In this document: piece after piece, positions 10,136 through 20,505 of the stretch
Layout: each line of letters starts with the position of its first letter
Numbering within the stretch: the first letter of the stretch is position 1
DNA from: Choanephora cucurbitarum
Taxonomy: Eukaryota > Mucoromycota > Mucoromycetes > Mucorales > Choanephoraceae
Reading direction: 5' to 3'
DNA: 64,000 bases
Assembly (NCBI GenBank): GCA_025331435.1
Contig: JAIWNI010000121.1
Coordinates: 17,809 to 81,808 of the forward strand
The notes under the pieces: model-generated
The model's database searches: none
What the model saw: only the letters and a program-made list of their open reading frames with translations
Told to the model about the DNA's origin: nothing
Position numbers and translations under genes: made by a program

Positions 10136-11224
10136 GCTTTTTTAAAAAAAAAGAAAAAAAAATAGAAAAAAATAAAGGCACCAAAATAAAGTTTTTTTTT
10201 ATATATTCTAATTTGTGACGTATCAGATAACAAAAGCTCATTGGTTTAGAATAAAGCAAGGATCTTATCAGATTGATTTTAGTTGAAAACTCAGCATATA
10301 GCTCAGGTGTTTTAAGAATATTGTCTGACTTTGTAGGGATTTCTATGAGAGGTTGTGTCTATCTATGGCATAAAGATGTACTTGACCAAAAGTAAAGCTG
10401 CTATCAACACACCTTTTTTTGGTTGTAGACAAAGTAGTATCATCTCTTTCATTCTTTTAAAAACTTACATTGTGTGTTTCCAACGCAATCCTGTTCTCTA
10501 TCCATTTGTCATATCTCTTGCTGCAATGGGGCTTTTTTTAGAACGACTACAGTGTGAACGGAAATAAGTTGCGGATTTTTAAAATTCAATGAGTAGCATG
10601 AATGGACTTGTACCACAAGAGAGCTAATACCCCCCTTTGCATCCCGATGCCATCACAGAACCCAAACCAGACTTGTGAGATTCTTTACTCTAGTTCCAGC
10701 ACTAGTCGTACAGTGGATTCAGGAAGATCTTTGGCGATCTGAGCACTGTTGCTTTGATACACAAAAGCGTCGGCTCATCCTATTCGGAAAGATAGCTTCT
10801 TTGGATAACTGTTGAAGTGCTTATTTTCGTATATTTATTGATGAAAAAGACTTACATGTTCAAATCGCAGAGTTTGTCCATCCGCAGCTTATTTCGGTTC
10901 ACACTTGTAACCTAATTCAAGTTCATGCATCATTTTCTGGGGTAATTTCTTGTTCATAGAAGATATAAGCTGCTTGAGAATGAGTAACCACAACCTCTGA
11001 ATTTGACGACATTGTTATAAAGACGAGGTGATAAAAAAAAGGGGGGCTTGGCTGCAGTGAATGTTGGCCATTATTTTCATGAAGTTTCGACAATAGAAAG
11101 AAAAACATTTTTTACTTATACTTACGATCGTTTTCTTACTGTGTTTATTAATATCTGTTGTGGTGATGAGCTTACAGGTTCTCTTTTCTACGACAACTTA
11201 TCTAAACACCTATGTGAATGAGTT

Positions 11225-11955
11225 ACAATGAAATCAGTAAGGTTTTACATGCTTCACGGATTCTTGTTGATAAGGTACTCTTGCTGTAGGAATCGTTGGC
11301 GTTTCATCTTGTCTCTTTGCAACAGACCAAAATTGTTCTATTGGGTTAAGCTCAGGAGAATATCTACATCGTTTGCAATATCATTAGAAGTGTGTATCGG
11401 AGCATTGTCCATCATCAAATAATGCCCTTTTTCATATGCGGATGTTTATCTATTTCATCTAAAAAGCTGATGTAGTAACAGTTCCAGTACTCAGAATTCC
11501 ATATTCTTGTACCTGCCTTTCTCTTCTTACTAGGACTAGGTATTCTCTTTGATTCATCCTGAAAGCAGAGAGAGAGAGAGAGAGAGAGAGATGATACCGT
11601 GGTACATACAATAGTACCCACTGTTGATCAAGCTCTCATATTTATATGGAATAGTGATTCATCAAGACATACGCAGTTAGTCAAGAAATTCAAACACGAT
11701 CTTATCTAGACTATTTATCATTTAAGCCTAAACTCATACATGAAATGCTATCCGCAGAGGGATTAGAATCAACCTACTTAATAACTGTCATTTTGTGCTC
11801 CTCATTAAGATATAAGGCCTTGTTTCTTACTATCAAAGATCGAATCCAGATCCTCTTAAACTACTTTACCCATCTCTGTGCAGCATGAACATGTATAACC
11901 TAGCAGCTGCTGAAGCACTCAATCTTCAGTTTGATCAGTATAGCGAGTATATGTG
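11225..11955 (-). pseudogene. Decayed Tc1/mariner-like (IS630 superfamily) transposase
   Basis: Read on the minus strand, the order of a Tc1-type transposase is preserved across frameshifts and stops: an N-terminal TYTRYTDQ piece near 11935, EDLDSIFDSKKQG and NEEHKM near 11800, the first catalytic block CVCLDESLFHINM near 11660, SKKRKAGT and FLDEIDKHPHM near 11440-11540, the second block LMMDNAPIH near 11400, and the third block YSPELNPIEQFWSVAK near 11330. The Asp, Asp and Glu of the DDE triad are therefore still recognisable. An (AG)n microsatellite at about 11567-11591 interrupts the core, there is a frameshift between the second and third blocks, and part of the middle is missing. It cannot code for an active enzyme. 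I found no convincing terminal inverted repeats. Confidence 0.75.
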
Positions 11956-12196
11956 CGTTTTTCAGTTATATATCTCTCTCTCTCTCCTATCCGAATCTTC
12001 TACCCTTTACTCTGTTCAATGTTCTACATTGACTTGTGCAGTACTCGTAGATTCTACATTCTGCAAATAACTCGGTGTGTGATGTAAGGTTTTGATCGAC
12101 CATGTCATCCATTGGCTCAGGCCTGCCATTCTCCTCAACAGCATTTCCCTGCCCATCTTTATAAAATGATAGTTTTGATTATTTTCTCGAATGCCA

Positions 12197-12325
12197 AGCG
12201 TTTGACACTTTTCAATTACTCAGCGACAAGATTTTTTAAAAAAAATGCGACTTTAATTTTAGAGCATGTGACATTAATTTTGTTACCAAGCGACATTGAT
12301 TTCTACTATAGCTGCGACATGGATG
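12197..12325 (+). repeat. Imperfect ~22-bp tandem repeat upstream of MCA1
   Basis: About five or six diverged copies of a unit with core (A/T)GCGACATTAATTTT occur head to tail, for example around 12222, 12246, 12268, 12290 and 12313, with a weaker copy near 12197. The array ends about 180 bp before the metacaspase start codon. It could be a decayed minisatellite or a set of factor-binding sites; the sequence alone does not decide. Confidence 0.5.
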
Positions 12326-12507
12326 AAAGGTCCTTTTTTTAGTTTACATCGTTCATGACTTTTTGCGGTTCCTGAAACAATAGACTTTTGAAAATTTGGC
12401 TGAGTAAGTCGTGTTAAACGGAATGATTCATATAAAATCATCAATGAGAGTATGTAATCTTTTTCTCTCTCTCTCTTTTTTCTTTTTTCTTAATTACATT
12501 TCATACC

Positions 12508-13981
12508 ATGTCTCATCATGTAAGCAAGAGCGGTTATTCAACATGTAACATTTTCCTTAAACCAGCATAGTCTAGATACCCTGAAGAACAAGAAAGTGGT
12601 GGTGATGAATATGATCCTGTCTTTACTCAGGATGACCTTCAAGACCCTAATCCCACCTATCCTCAACCTCCCTTTTTATCAGAACATCAACCATCTACAC
12701 CAGGTAAACATTTCAGTCTCGGTTAAAAGGAAAACTTAAAATTTATTTTTTAATAGTACCTTATGGTGAAAATCCCGAATTTGAAAAAAGTTCATTATTT
12801 CTGCATATTGATCCAAAAGTCAAAAAACTGGGTGCAGCACCCTTTAAACTATCCAACTGTAAGGTCATCCCACACTCTATACTTTCTATATGACTCATAC
12901 AGTATTATAGGTAAAGGAAAAAAAAGGGCCTTGTTGATTGGCATCAATTACTTTGGTACGAAGCATGAATTGAGTGGCTGTATCAATGATGTAGCCAATA
13001 TCAAGGAATTCATTCAATCTCTCTATGGATTCTCTGAAGAAGACATGGTCATCTTGACAGATGATCAAGATCGCAATACCAAATTCTATCCTACACGAGA
13101 AAATATCCTGGCTGCCATGCACTGGCTTGTAGCAGATGCTCAGCCCAATGATTCGTAAGGACTACCTAAGCAAATCATGATGCAATAACTAAATAATCTA
13201 TGATTAGCTTCTTTTTCCATTTCAGTGGTCATGGTGGTCGTATTAAAGATCTGGATGGTGATGAAGAAGATGGGTTTGATGAAACGATCTATCCAGTTGA
13301 CTTTGAGGAGTTTGAAGGTGAATCAGGTCAAATCCCCGATGATCTTATGCATGATATCATGGTCAGACCTCTCTGTGAAGGATGTCGATTGACCTGTATC
13401 TTTGACAGCTGTCATTCAGGCACAGCATTGGATTTACCCTTTGTCTATTCAACCAAGGGTGAAATCAAGGATCAGAATCTCTTTAAGGATGCTGGAAGAG
13501 GCTTGCTCTCTGTTGGTCTTCAGTATATCTCTGGGGATCATGATCATGCTATTCAGTCTCTGATGGATCTTGGTCGAGAATTGATGAATGCTCAAGATGT
13601 AGAAGCTAGGTTGCGTGAACGTAACTTTTCTCCTGCTGATGTCATCATGTTTTCAGGGTAAAAGAAAAAAAAAGGTTATCATTGTGTGTCTATCTGACAT
13701 ACTTTTGTATAGATGTAAAGATAATCAAACCTCAGCTGATGCTAAAGAAGATGGTAAAGCAACAGGTGCTATGAGCCATGCATTCATCAGTAAAGTCATT
13801 TCGTTTGTTTTATAGTAAAGAAAACTCAAAATTTTTTTTAGGCACCTTACGAGAAAACCCAAATCAATCGTATAGAGCCTTATTAAATAGTATTCGTGAA
13901 ATCCTGGCTGATCATTACAGTCAACGTCCTCAGATGAGTGCTTCTCATCCTATTGATGTTGACCTTCAGTTTGTCTGCTAA
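12508..13981 (+). CDS. MCA1: Metacaspase (type I, MCA1/YCA1-like cysteine peptidase)
   Basis: Seven exons (12508-12519, 12571-12703, 12757-12858, 12911-13154, 13208-13657, 13713-13789, 13842-13981) code for 385 aa. The first exon carries only four codons. Residues 1-80 form a short prodomain with Pro and acidic residues (YPQPPF). The peptidase domain starts at [17 protein letters not shown], the usual beginning of the p20 region. The catalytic His is H172 in HFSGHGGR and the catalytic Cys is C232 in FDSCHSG; the acidic [10 protein letters not shown] stretch between them is typical. Metacaspases cut after Arg or Lys and depend on calcium; in yeast Mca1 works in proteostasis, ageing and stress-linked death. 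The C-terminal p10 part ends with [11 protein letters not shown]2 follows 93 bp downstream on the same strand. Confidence 0.93.
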
Positions 13982-14074
13982 ACCTTGTTTGTGTTACACT
14001 TTTTTTTTTATTTTTTAATTTTTATTTGTCACTGTGTATTGAATAGAAGCCCTTACCTTACTCTTTGATGAAAC

Positions 14075-14868
14075 ATGGTAATATGACACCCCCCCCCCCC
14101 ATTTTAGAGAGAATAAAGAATTTTACCTATAAAATAAACCAAAATAAAAAAGGAATTCTTATTTGGTAAACGCAAAACACCTGCTGAACTGTTACGTCAA
14201 CACCAACGGGCAATCACAAAAGCTCAACGTGAACTAGACAGAGAAAGAGAAAAGCTTGAGAGACAAGAAAAGAAGTTGATTGCTGATATCAAGAAATCAG
14301 CCAAAGCCAACCAGATGGGTGCCTGTAAGGTGATGGCAAAGGACCTGGTCAGAACACGTCGTCACGTACAAAAGTTCTATCAGATGAAGACACAGTTACA
14401 GGCTGTAGGTCTCCGTATTCAGACATTGCGCTCAAGTCAACAGATGGCAGAGGCCATGAAGGGTGCCACCAAAGCCATGGGGTCCATGAACAGACAGATG
14501 AACTTGCCTCAGATTCAAAAGATCATGATGGACTTTGAACGAGAAAGTGAAATGATGGACATGAAAGATGATATGATGGGAGATGCTATTGACGATGCCT
14601 TTGAGGAAGACGAAGACGAAGAAGAAAGTGATGAGATTGTCAATAAAGTGTTGGATGAGATTGGCATCAGCTTTCATCAAGAGGTAAGTGAGATCAATAA
14701 ATAAAATAAAAAAGAGATTGATGATGATAATAGCTTGGTGAGACACCTTCAGGCCTTAAAATGCCTGAGAGTTCAGTTCCTTCTGAACGAATTGCTCAAC
14801 CAGAAGGTGGTCTGTCTGTAGATGATGCTGCCTTACAAGCAAGATTGGATAATCTAAGAAGAGAATAA
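14075..14868 (+). CDS. VPS2: ESCRT-III subunit VPS2/CHMP2A
   Basis: The exons are 14075-14077, 14153-14683 and 14734-14868 (222 aa, the same length as human CHMP2A). The first coding exon is only the ATG; the 75-bp first intron carries a run of 12 C. The protein begins MEFLFGKRKTPAELLR, the basic helix 1 that binds membranes, followed by the helical core with MAKDLVRTRR and KAMGSMNRQM, and an acidic region (FEEDEDEEESDEI). It ends with LQARLDNLRRE, a good MIM1 motif for binding the MIT domain of Vps4. VPS2 caps Snf7 polymers and recruits Vps4 during multivesicular-body formation and other membrane scission events on endosomes. An alternative start inside exon 2 would remove the membrane-binding residues, so the single-codon exon is preferred. 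Its stop codon is 8 bp from that of the opposing HECT gene. Confidence 0.93.
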
Positions 14869-14876
14869 CTCTTTAT

Positions 14877-17800
14877 TTAACTAAGTTCAAAGCCTGAATT
14901 GGCATTGATAGCTTAATAATAAAAAATGTGTGTATGTGTATTGTGTGTAAGACGAGAGAATCAAGCAAAGAGATAAAGGCAAACTTACCATAACAGAGTT
15001 TATCTTTTAAAAGTGATTTCTTGGTATAAGCAGGCAATTTGAGCAAGTTGAAACTAAGTCATGAAATCAACATCCATTCCCAAAAAAAAAAAAAAGATGC
15101 TTACCATGTTGAACTGGAAGGCAATCGACCACCCTTGTTGATGTTCAGTTTAAAAAAGGATTTGACGAGTTTGACACCATCTACATCTGGAGTAGTGGCA
15201 TCTGTAGAGACCATACGGATAGTAAAGGCAGGCTGTAGATAGGCAAATCCACCCAGAGGTGGTTTAGGACATCCTGTAATGAACTTGAGAAAGGCTCTTT
15301 TCTCTGCAGAAGACAGTTCAGATACTATCTGCCAAAGTAATCGTATGACTGGATGATGATCAAAATAGCCATTTTCATACTGTGTATGTTTACGTAAATC
15401 ATATATATCTGGAATAGCATGTCAGTCATCTAACTCATTTTAATCAAATAGGGGCTTACATACCAAAATCTGTATCTTCACCTGATAATACTCTAACACA
15501 AGCATGAGAGGAATGTAGACTGTTTAATTTAATTTTTTTTTTACCTCTGAAGTTCGGGTGGAGAAAAGATACGAATCCAACTTTCAGAAATCACAGTACG
15601 AAAGCCATGAATAAAGGCCTTTGTTTGTTCTTTTGCCCTTTGATTTAGTTTGTAATCTGCCATAAGGTAGATATATTCCACTTTGTTAAAATTGGTCACA
15701 GGTGTATTTCTTCCATTCTATTCAAACAAAACTCTGTCTTTAACACGACCCAATTCAATCTCTATTTTTGCTTACAAATTTCAATTCATGAGATTCAATC
15801 TTGCCAAAGATCTCTTCATCTGCTTCAAATGATAGGCATAAATCCTCAACATCACCTAATGAAAAATGGAATCAGTTAGAACATACTTTGAGCTTGATAG
15901 AATCTTGAGTTACCTTCATATCGTTTAATGAACGTCAAATTCCTCCAGACTTCTTCATCCAGTTCCTTCAGTTCCTCTAAAAACACATTACGGCCTAACA
16001 ATCTGGCCAAAAGAAAACGAGTGAATTGAACATCCAACAGGATGCCTTCATACAATGCTTTGCCAATCACCTAAATGAAAATAAACTAAGCATGTCCTCT
16101 CATGCTTCTTGTTTTTTTAAATTACCTTGCCAATAAATTCAAACAGTTGAATATGATTCTTGCCATGTATACTTGAAGTAGCACTTGGATAGAAACTGTT
16201 TTGTTTTGTTGCTGAAAACAATCCAACATTAGGTTCAAATGCTTCTGAAATCATCATGGTAAGGAAATCTATGCTTAAAATCATCATCAGTCCTACTGGT
16301 CTCGTTCTCCCCTAGTCGTTCCTAACCTTTAAAGGGACCCCCTTGATCAATACCAATCTCCTCCATGCCCAATTCATTCACAAACGTCACTCGAATCGTA
16401 CTCTTCCAGGCAGACACAGGCAAACACGAAAGCGCCTCGAATCCATCCTCTAGTACATGATCTCGTCGTACAGCAATATATCGACTGACTGTCTTGGGTG
16501 TCAAGGTCCGATCCAGGGCAACCCAGTCCCGAAAGATCTTGAGTCTCAGCTCAAAGGATACAGTATGTGGCATGAGCTGTAAGATACGTAAAGGGACAGG
16601 ATCACCTTGACGTAGGTTGCTTAGAAACAAGGATGCAGATGAATTGGATAGACGCTTGTTGTTTGCAACGGAGGTATGGGTCGCTTCATGAAATCCAGTG
16701 GTGGTGGTGGTAGTGGTAGTGGTGGTGGTATTGTGATGGTTGGTGTTTAGACTGCTGATAAGTGAGTTGAAAAAGGATCGCATGCCTGTGGTCATGGAAG
16801 AGACCAGAAGCCAATGGTTGGGAGGACAGAAGGGATGGTGTAGATCCAGGTCGTAGATCTGAAGGAGAAGTCGACGTGCGGATCGAAAGGATTCAGCAGC
16901 AGGTGGAAGTTCAGTAGGCACAGAGGTGTGTTGTTGAATAAGTAAGAAATAGAATGAATTCAGAAAACTGCTGATGTCAATCAGATCATTAGGCGAGAAC
17001 GGCTTCTTATGCGTAAAGATATCGACGTCATCTAAGGTGCTGAAAGAGAAGGATGGTTTCTTTTGTTTTTAATAAGCGATTGACATGAAAAAGTCCTAAT
17101 TCAATGACTTACAGAAATACAATAGAACATGCTTCACAAAAGACCTTGAGGACTTGTACCAGTGGTTCTTGATCGATATCACTTCGTTTAGCTGCACTCA
17201 GATAGATTGTCATATTGCCCTCAGGTCCAAAATGGTTCATCACCTTCCATAGCTGAGGCATCAGTTGAGCAGTGAAGGCGATACGATAAAAGATGACTTT
17301 TCGATGGGTCTTGAACATACAGGTCAGTTGGGTATACATGGAGAAGATGGATTCTGTCTCGATGGAGAAGATGGTGATGTTGTTGTTCTGCTGCTGAAGG
17401 CTTTTTCTTCTGATGTAATGTGTATTGTTAAATGACAGCCGACGTCGTTGATTGTGCTCGAGAACATATTGACTGCTGTCAAACCGAATGATGTTGGCAA
17501 ATACCTGATCCATAAATGGACGAGACCAGATATACTCAATCTGCTTTATCACCTTGTCATACACATTCAACGGTAAGTTGTTGCCCCAGTTACATTGCGA
17601 CCATCTAAAGAGAGGGTGATAATGAGGGTATTGAGGGGACTGTCTATCAGAGAAACAAGGCATAATGAAGGCCAGGAACGACTTGACAATCTCAACCAGT
17701 CGCATCTCTTGTTCAGAGCGTAATGTGTTGTTTGGATTGTTCCAGAGATCGATCAGGTTCGCCAGCAGAAAGAGACAGCCATTGCCGCCGAGAGATTGAT

Positions 17801-18734
17801 AATGTTCATCCTGATAGCCAGACACAAGAAAGTAAGGTGTGATGGCACCCAAGGCCCATTTCCTTAATCGATCGACCATCATGTCATTGATGAGCGAGGT
17901 GATGTAGGGAACCGACAGGGTATTGGTCCATAAGAACCGAGAGGCCGTTTCCATATCGAGTGCATCGCTTGAGAGTTCAGCATGTTCAATGGGGTATAAG
18001 GTGAGTCGGGTCATGGTCGTGAGCCAGAGTTTCATGGCCTGGATCTTGGCTGTCTCAGGCGTCTTTCGGTCCTGGAGTTGAATGATTTTTTGAACACAGA
18101 CAATGAACGATTCCCGCAGGAAATTGCATTGGCAGATGGTCGCTCTCAGGATCGACTGGGCTACACTCTGAAGCACTTTATCAGGAATGTCAATCACATA
18201 CGATCGATCCAGGACGCGCTTGGTCTGATAGGTCTTTGGGTTCAGGTACTGAAGCAACAAGGTCAATTCGGGACCGAAGCTGGTATGGTCGGAGTGGATG
18301 TCGGTGCACTGTATAATGCATTTCATGATCACTTCCTCTAGATAACGCCGTGCTTGCATCATGTAACGCATGTCGATCAAAAGCACATAATAAGGTAATT
18401 GAGTCTGCGACAGTTTGTTCTGGGTCAGGTATTTGACAATGGTCTTTAGGCGAGTCGAGTCGGTCGGACGGTTTCTGGTCAACAAACAATAGAGACCCAG
18501 CAGTTGGTAAAAGTCGAGCAGGGTCAAGTCAGACGCCATGGCAGTGTCCCACCATGTCCAACACTGCGATTGCCCCTTTGTCTTTTTTCGTCGCCACCAA
18601 CTTTGTATCTTGAGGGCAGCTGTTGTCTGGTTCTGAGTGAGTTGTGTTTGAATACGTTCGGTTTCTCGTCTTTCTCGTTCTATTCTGGTATTCTCAAGAA
18701 ATTTCTTTTTTGAAGTATCTGTTGTATCAAACAT
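14877..18734 (-). CDS. HUL5: HECT E3 ubiquitin ligase, UBE3B/UBE3C (Hul5) type
   Basis: Ten exons (18734-17113, 17039-16327, 16268-16126, 16070-15914, 15855-15776, 15717-15545, 15492-15464, 15408-15105, 15053-14989, 14911-14877) code for 1106 aa. The N-terminus MFDTTDTSKKKF is followed by an IQ motif (ALKIQSWWRRKK, about 40-51), the arrangement of UBE3B, UBE3C and yeast Hul5. A long helical region follows. The HECT domain covers the last 350 residues: GIDQGGPFKDFL, LFEFIGKVIGKALYEG, GRNTPVTN and the active site SSSTCFNLLKLP, with the thioester Cys at residue 1074. The protein ends NANSGFELS, a terminal sequence usual for this subfamily. Hul5-type ligases extend ubiquitin chains on proteasome-bound or misfolded proteins. 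UBE3B versus UBE3C cannot be decided here. The start is the first true ATG. Confidence 0.9.
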
Positions 18735-20505
18735 ATGGAACAAAGAAAAAGAAAAAAAAAAAAGGAGAGAGAGAGAGAGATGAAAGGATACGCACGCATA
18801 GGGTTAAAAAAAAAATTATGTCGAATTTTTTTTTTGTCAATTACTTCAAATTTGGATGACTGTATGCTCTGAGAATTAAAGTTCGGAAAAGGATATGAAA
18901 ACACCGAGAACACTCCTTAGATTGTACCTCTTTCCTCCCTTTTCTCTCTCAAGTACTTTAGTTGAGCCTTTGAAGAAACATGGCTTAAATGACTCGGATT
19001 GCTCATTGTAAAGGTCTTATTCAAATCAATCTTATAACACTCTATATAGAACAAGATGCTTGTTCTATTACTGCAGCTTTTCATTGACAATCAATAAGGC
19101 TTCACTGTATCCAGGGTTTCCTTTTTGTTTCTGTCTCTCAAGCTAAACAAGCTCCTTAGGTAGTCACCATTGTAGCCTATGCAACCACTTTCTCTTTCTT
19201 TGGTGTGCTCCTAATTAACCAACTGCATCATCAAGGTCGCTCTCCTCCACACTTCCTTTCATTTAGCCATCTTTTCTTAAATGACTTTGGCTTTGACAAA
19301 TCATATTAGAATGCTCATACATATTCTTTTTCTAAAAGCATAGGTAATGTCTTTTTTTTTGAGAATGATTCAGTAATGGTAAAGAAGGAGCTCAGCTGCA
19401 TCAGCCAAAAGAAAATGTGATGGTTTGCAGTCTCATCTACCGTTACTTTTTCTTTCTATACATGTAAATTAGACAGACAATCTGTAACTATTCTATGATT
19501 TCTTTGTTTTGGACATTAGCACTAGGAAATAAACTCTTTCCAAAGCGATTTTAAAAAACAAAAACGAATGTGTACAGTAGTCGCTCGATTTAAGAGTATG
19601 CTTAATATAAGAATGTATTTCTCAAGAATATACACACTCTTAAATAAAGCGACTATTGTATTTCCAAGTTAATTGGATTAGTCAAGAGAGAAACACTTGA
19701 ATATGAGATAAAGTGCAACATGCATAGTGTAGTTTTAATGACTTTTGGAAATTTATAAAAGAGGCTCTTTATATTCTACCCATCTTGCTTTTACTTCAAT
19801 GACTCGTTTCTTGTTTGTTTGTATATATCATCCATTTAGCTTTTTGGCACATGAAGATCATAGCCTTTGAAAAAGATATATGTATTCTCACGATAAATTA
19901 GAGCTTCATAGCGCCTGTGAATCAGACTCTATGTTTATTTTACAACAACAGAGGAATCCAAGCATAATAGCTAATATGGATTTGTTTACACCTGCATTAC
20001 CTAATATGATTTCTCTAATAACTAAAGCTGTGATGCGTGTGTTGTCATCATAAAAAAAAAAGAGAGAAAGGGTGCATGCATGTTGAGAATCGTGTACAAA
20101 AGTAAGGATTAACAAAGTTTGTTTTGATGAAGATGAAGGCATCAATGACAGTAACAGAATGCTTATAGAATCTTAAACTACTCTATAGCATTGCAATGAC
20201 CAATGTGTCTGCATGCAATGGGTTCATTTTACTCGAAGTATTCACATAGGAATAATGCGATTTATAGCAATATGCATGTATAGGCGCCACTCTATTTTTA
20301 TCAAAATGTTTCATTGTGTCTACACTACTCTTTCTTTCTTGCGGCCCTTCACCCTAATTTGAAACCTGTTTGTATCTTGATCATTGTAAGTCAATTACAC
20401 AAAGAATTTCTTTAAAAGTACGCTTTAAACATATAAAACTAGACTCTTCTTTTGCTTTAGTTTGTTGGTCTTCTCTAACCATTGTAGACAAATTATATCA
20501 AGAGT
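18735..20505. other. Intergenic region upstream of HECT and PRM1 genes
   Basis: The two flanking genes are divergent, so both promoters lie here. A GA tract (about 18765-18780) and A/T runs sit next to the HECT start. An 88-bp palindromic element lies at 19573-19660. No ORF with recognisable content was found. The leader of PRM1 is AT-rich with no obvious TATA box. Confidence 0.6.
19573..19660. mobile_element. Palindromic MITE-like element, TA-flanked
   Basis: An 88-bp segment begins TACAGTAGTCGCTCGATTTA and ends with the near-exact inverted copy. The arms match over 23 bp (CAGTAGTCGCT..TTTAAGAGT) with few mismatches, and the centre is also largely self-complementary. TA stands at both ends, as expected for target duplication by Tc1/mariner/pogo-type transposases. 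A related element occurs at 42531-42659. It has no coding capacity. Confidence 0.65.

Larger units (their letters stand above)
10136..12507. other. Gene-poor region with transposon debris
   Basis: No intact gene is supported. The region holds the decayed Tc1/mariner-like transposase (listed separately), an imperfect tandem repeat before the metacaspase gene and, on the minus strand at about 10690-11020, fragmentary coding-like sequence with several stops (for example IAKDLPESTVRLVLELE, helix-turn-helix-like). A 70-codon plus-strand ORF at 10355-10567 has no recognisable motif. CT-rich sequence near 12463-12490 directly precedes the MCA1 start codon. Confidence 0.6.

Noticed and set aside
10355..10567. 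70-codon plus-strand ORF in the transposon-debris region
   Set aside because: Hydrophobic but without a coherent membrane layout, motif or splice continuation.
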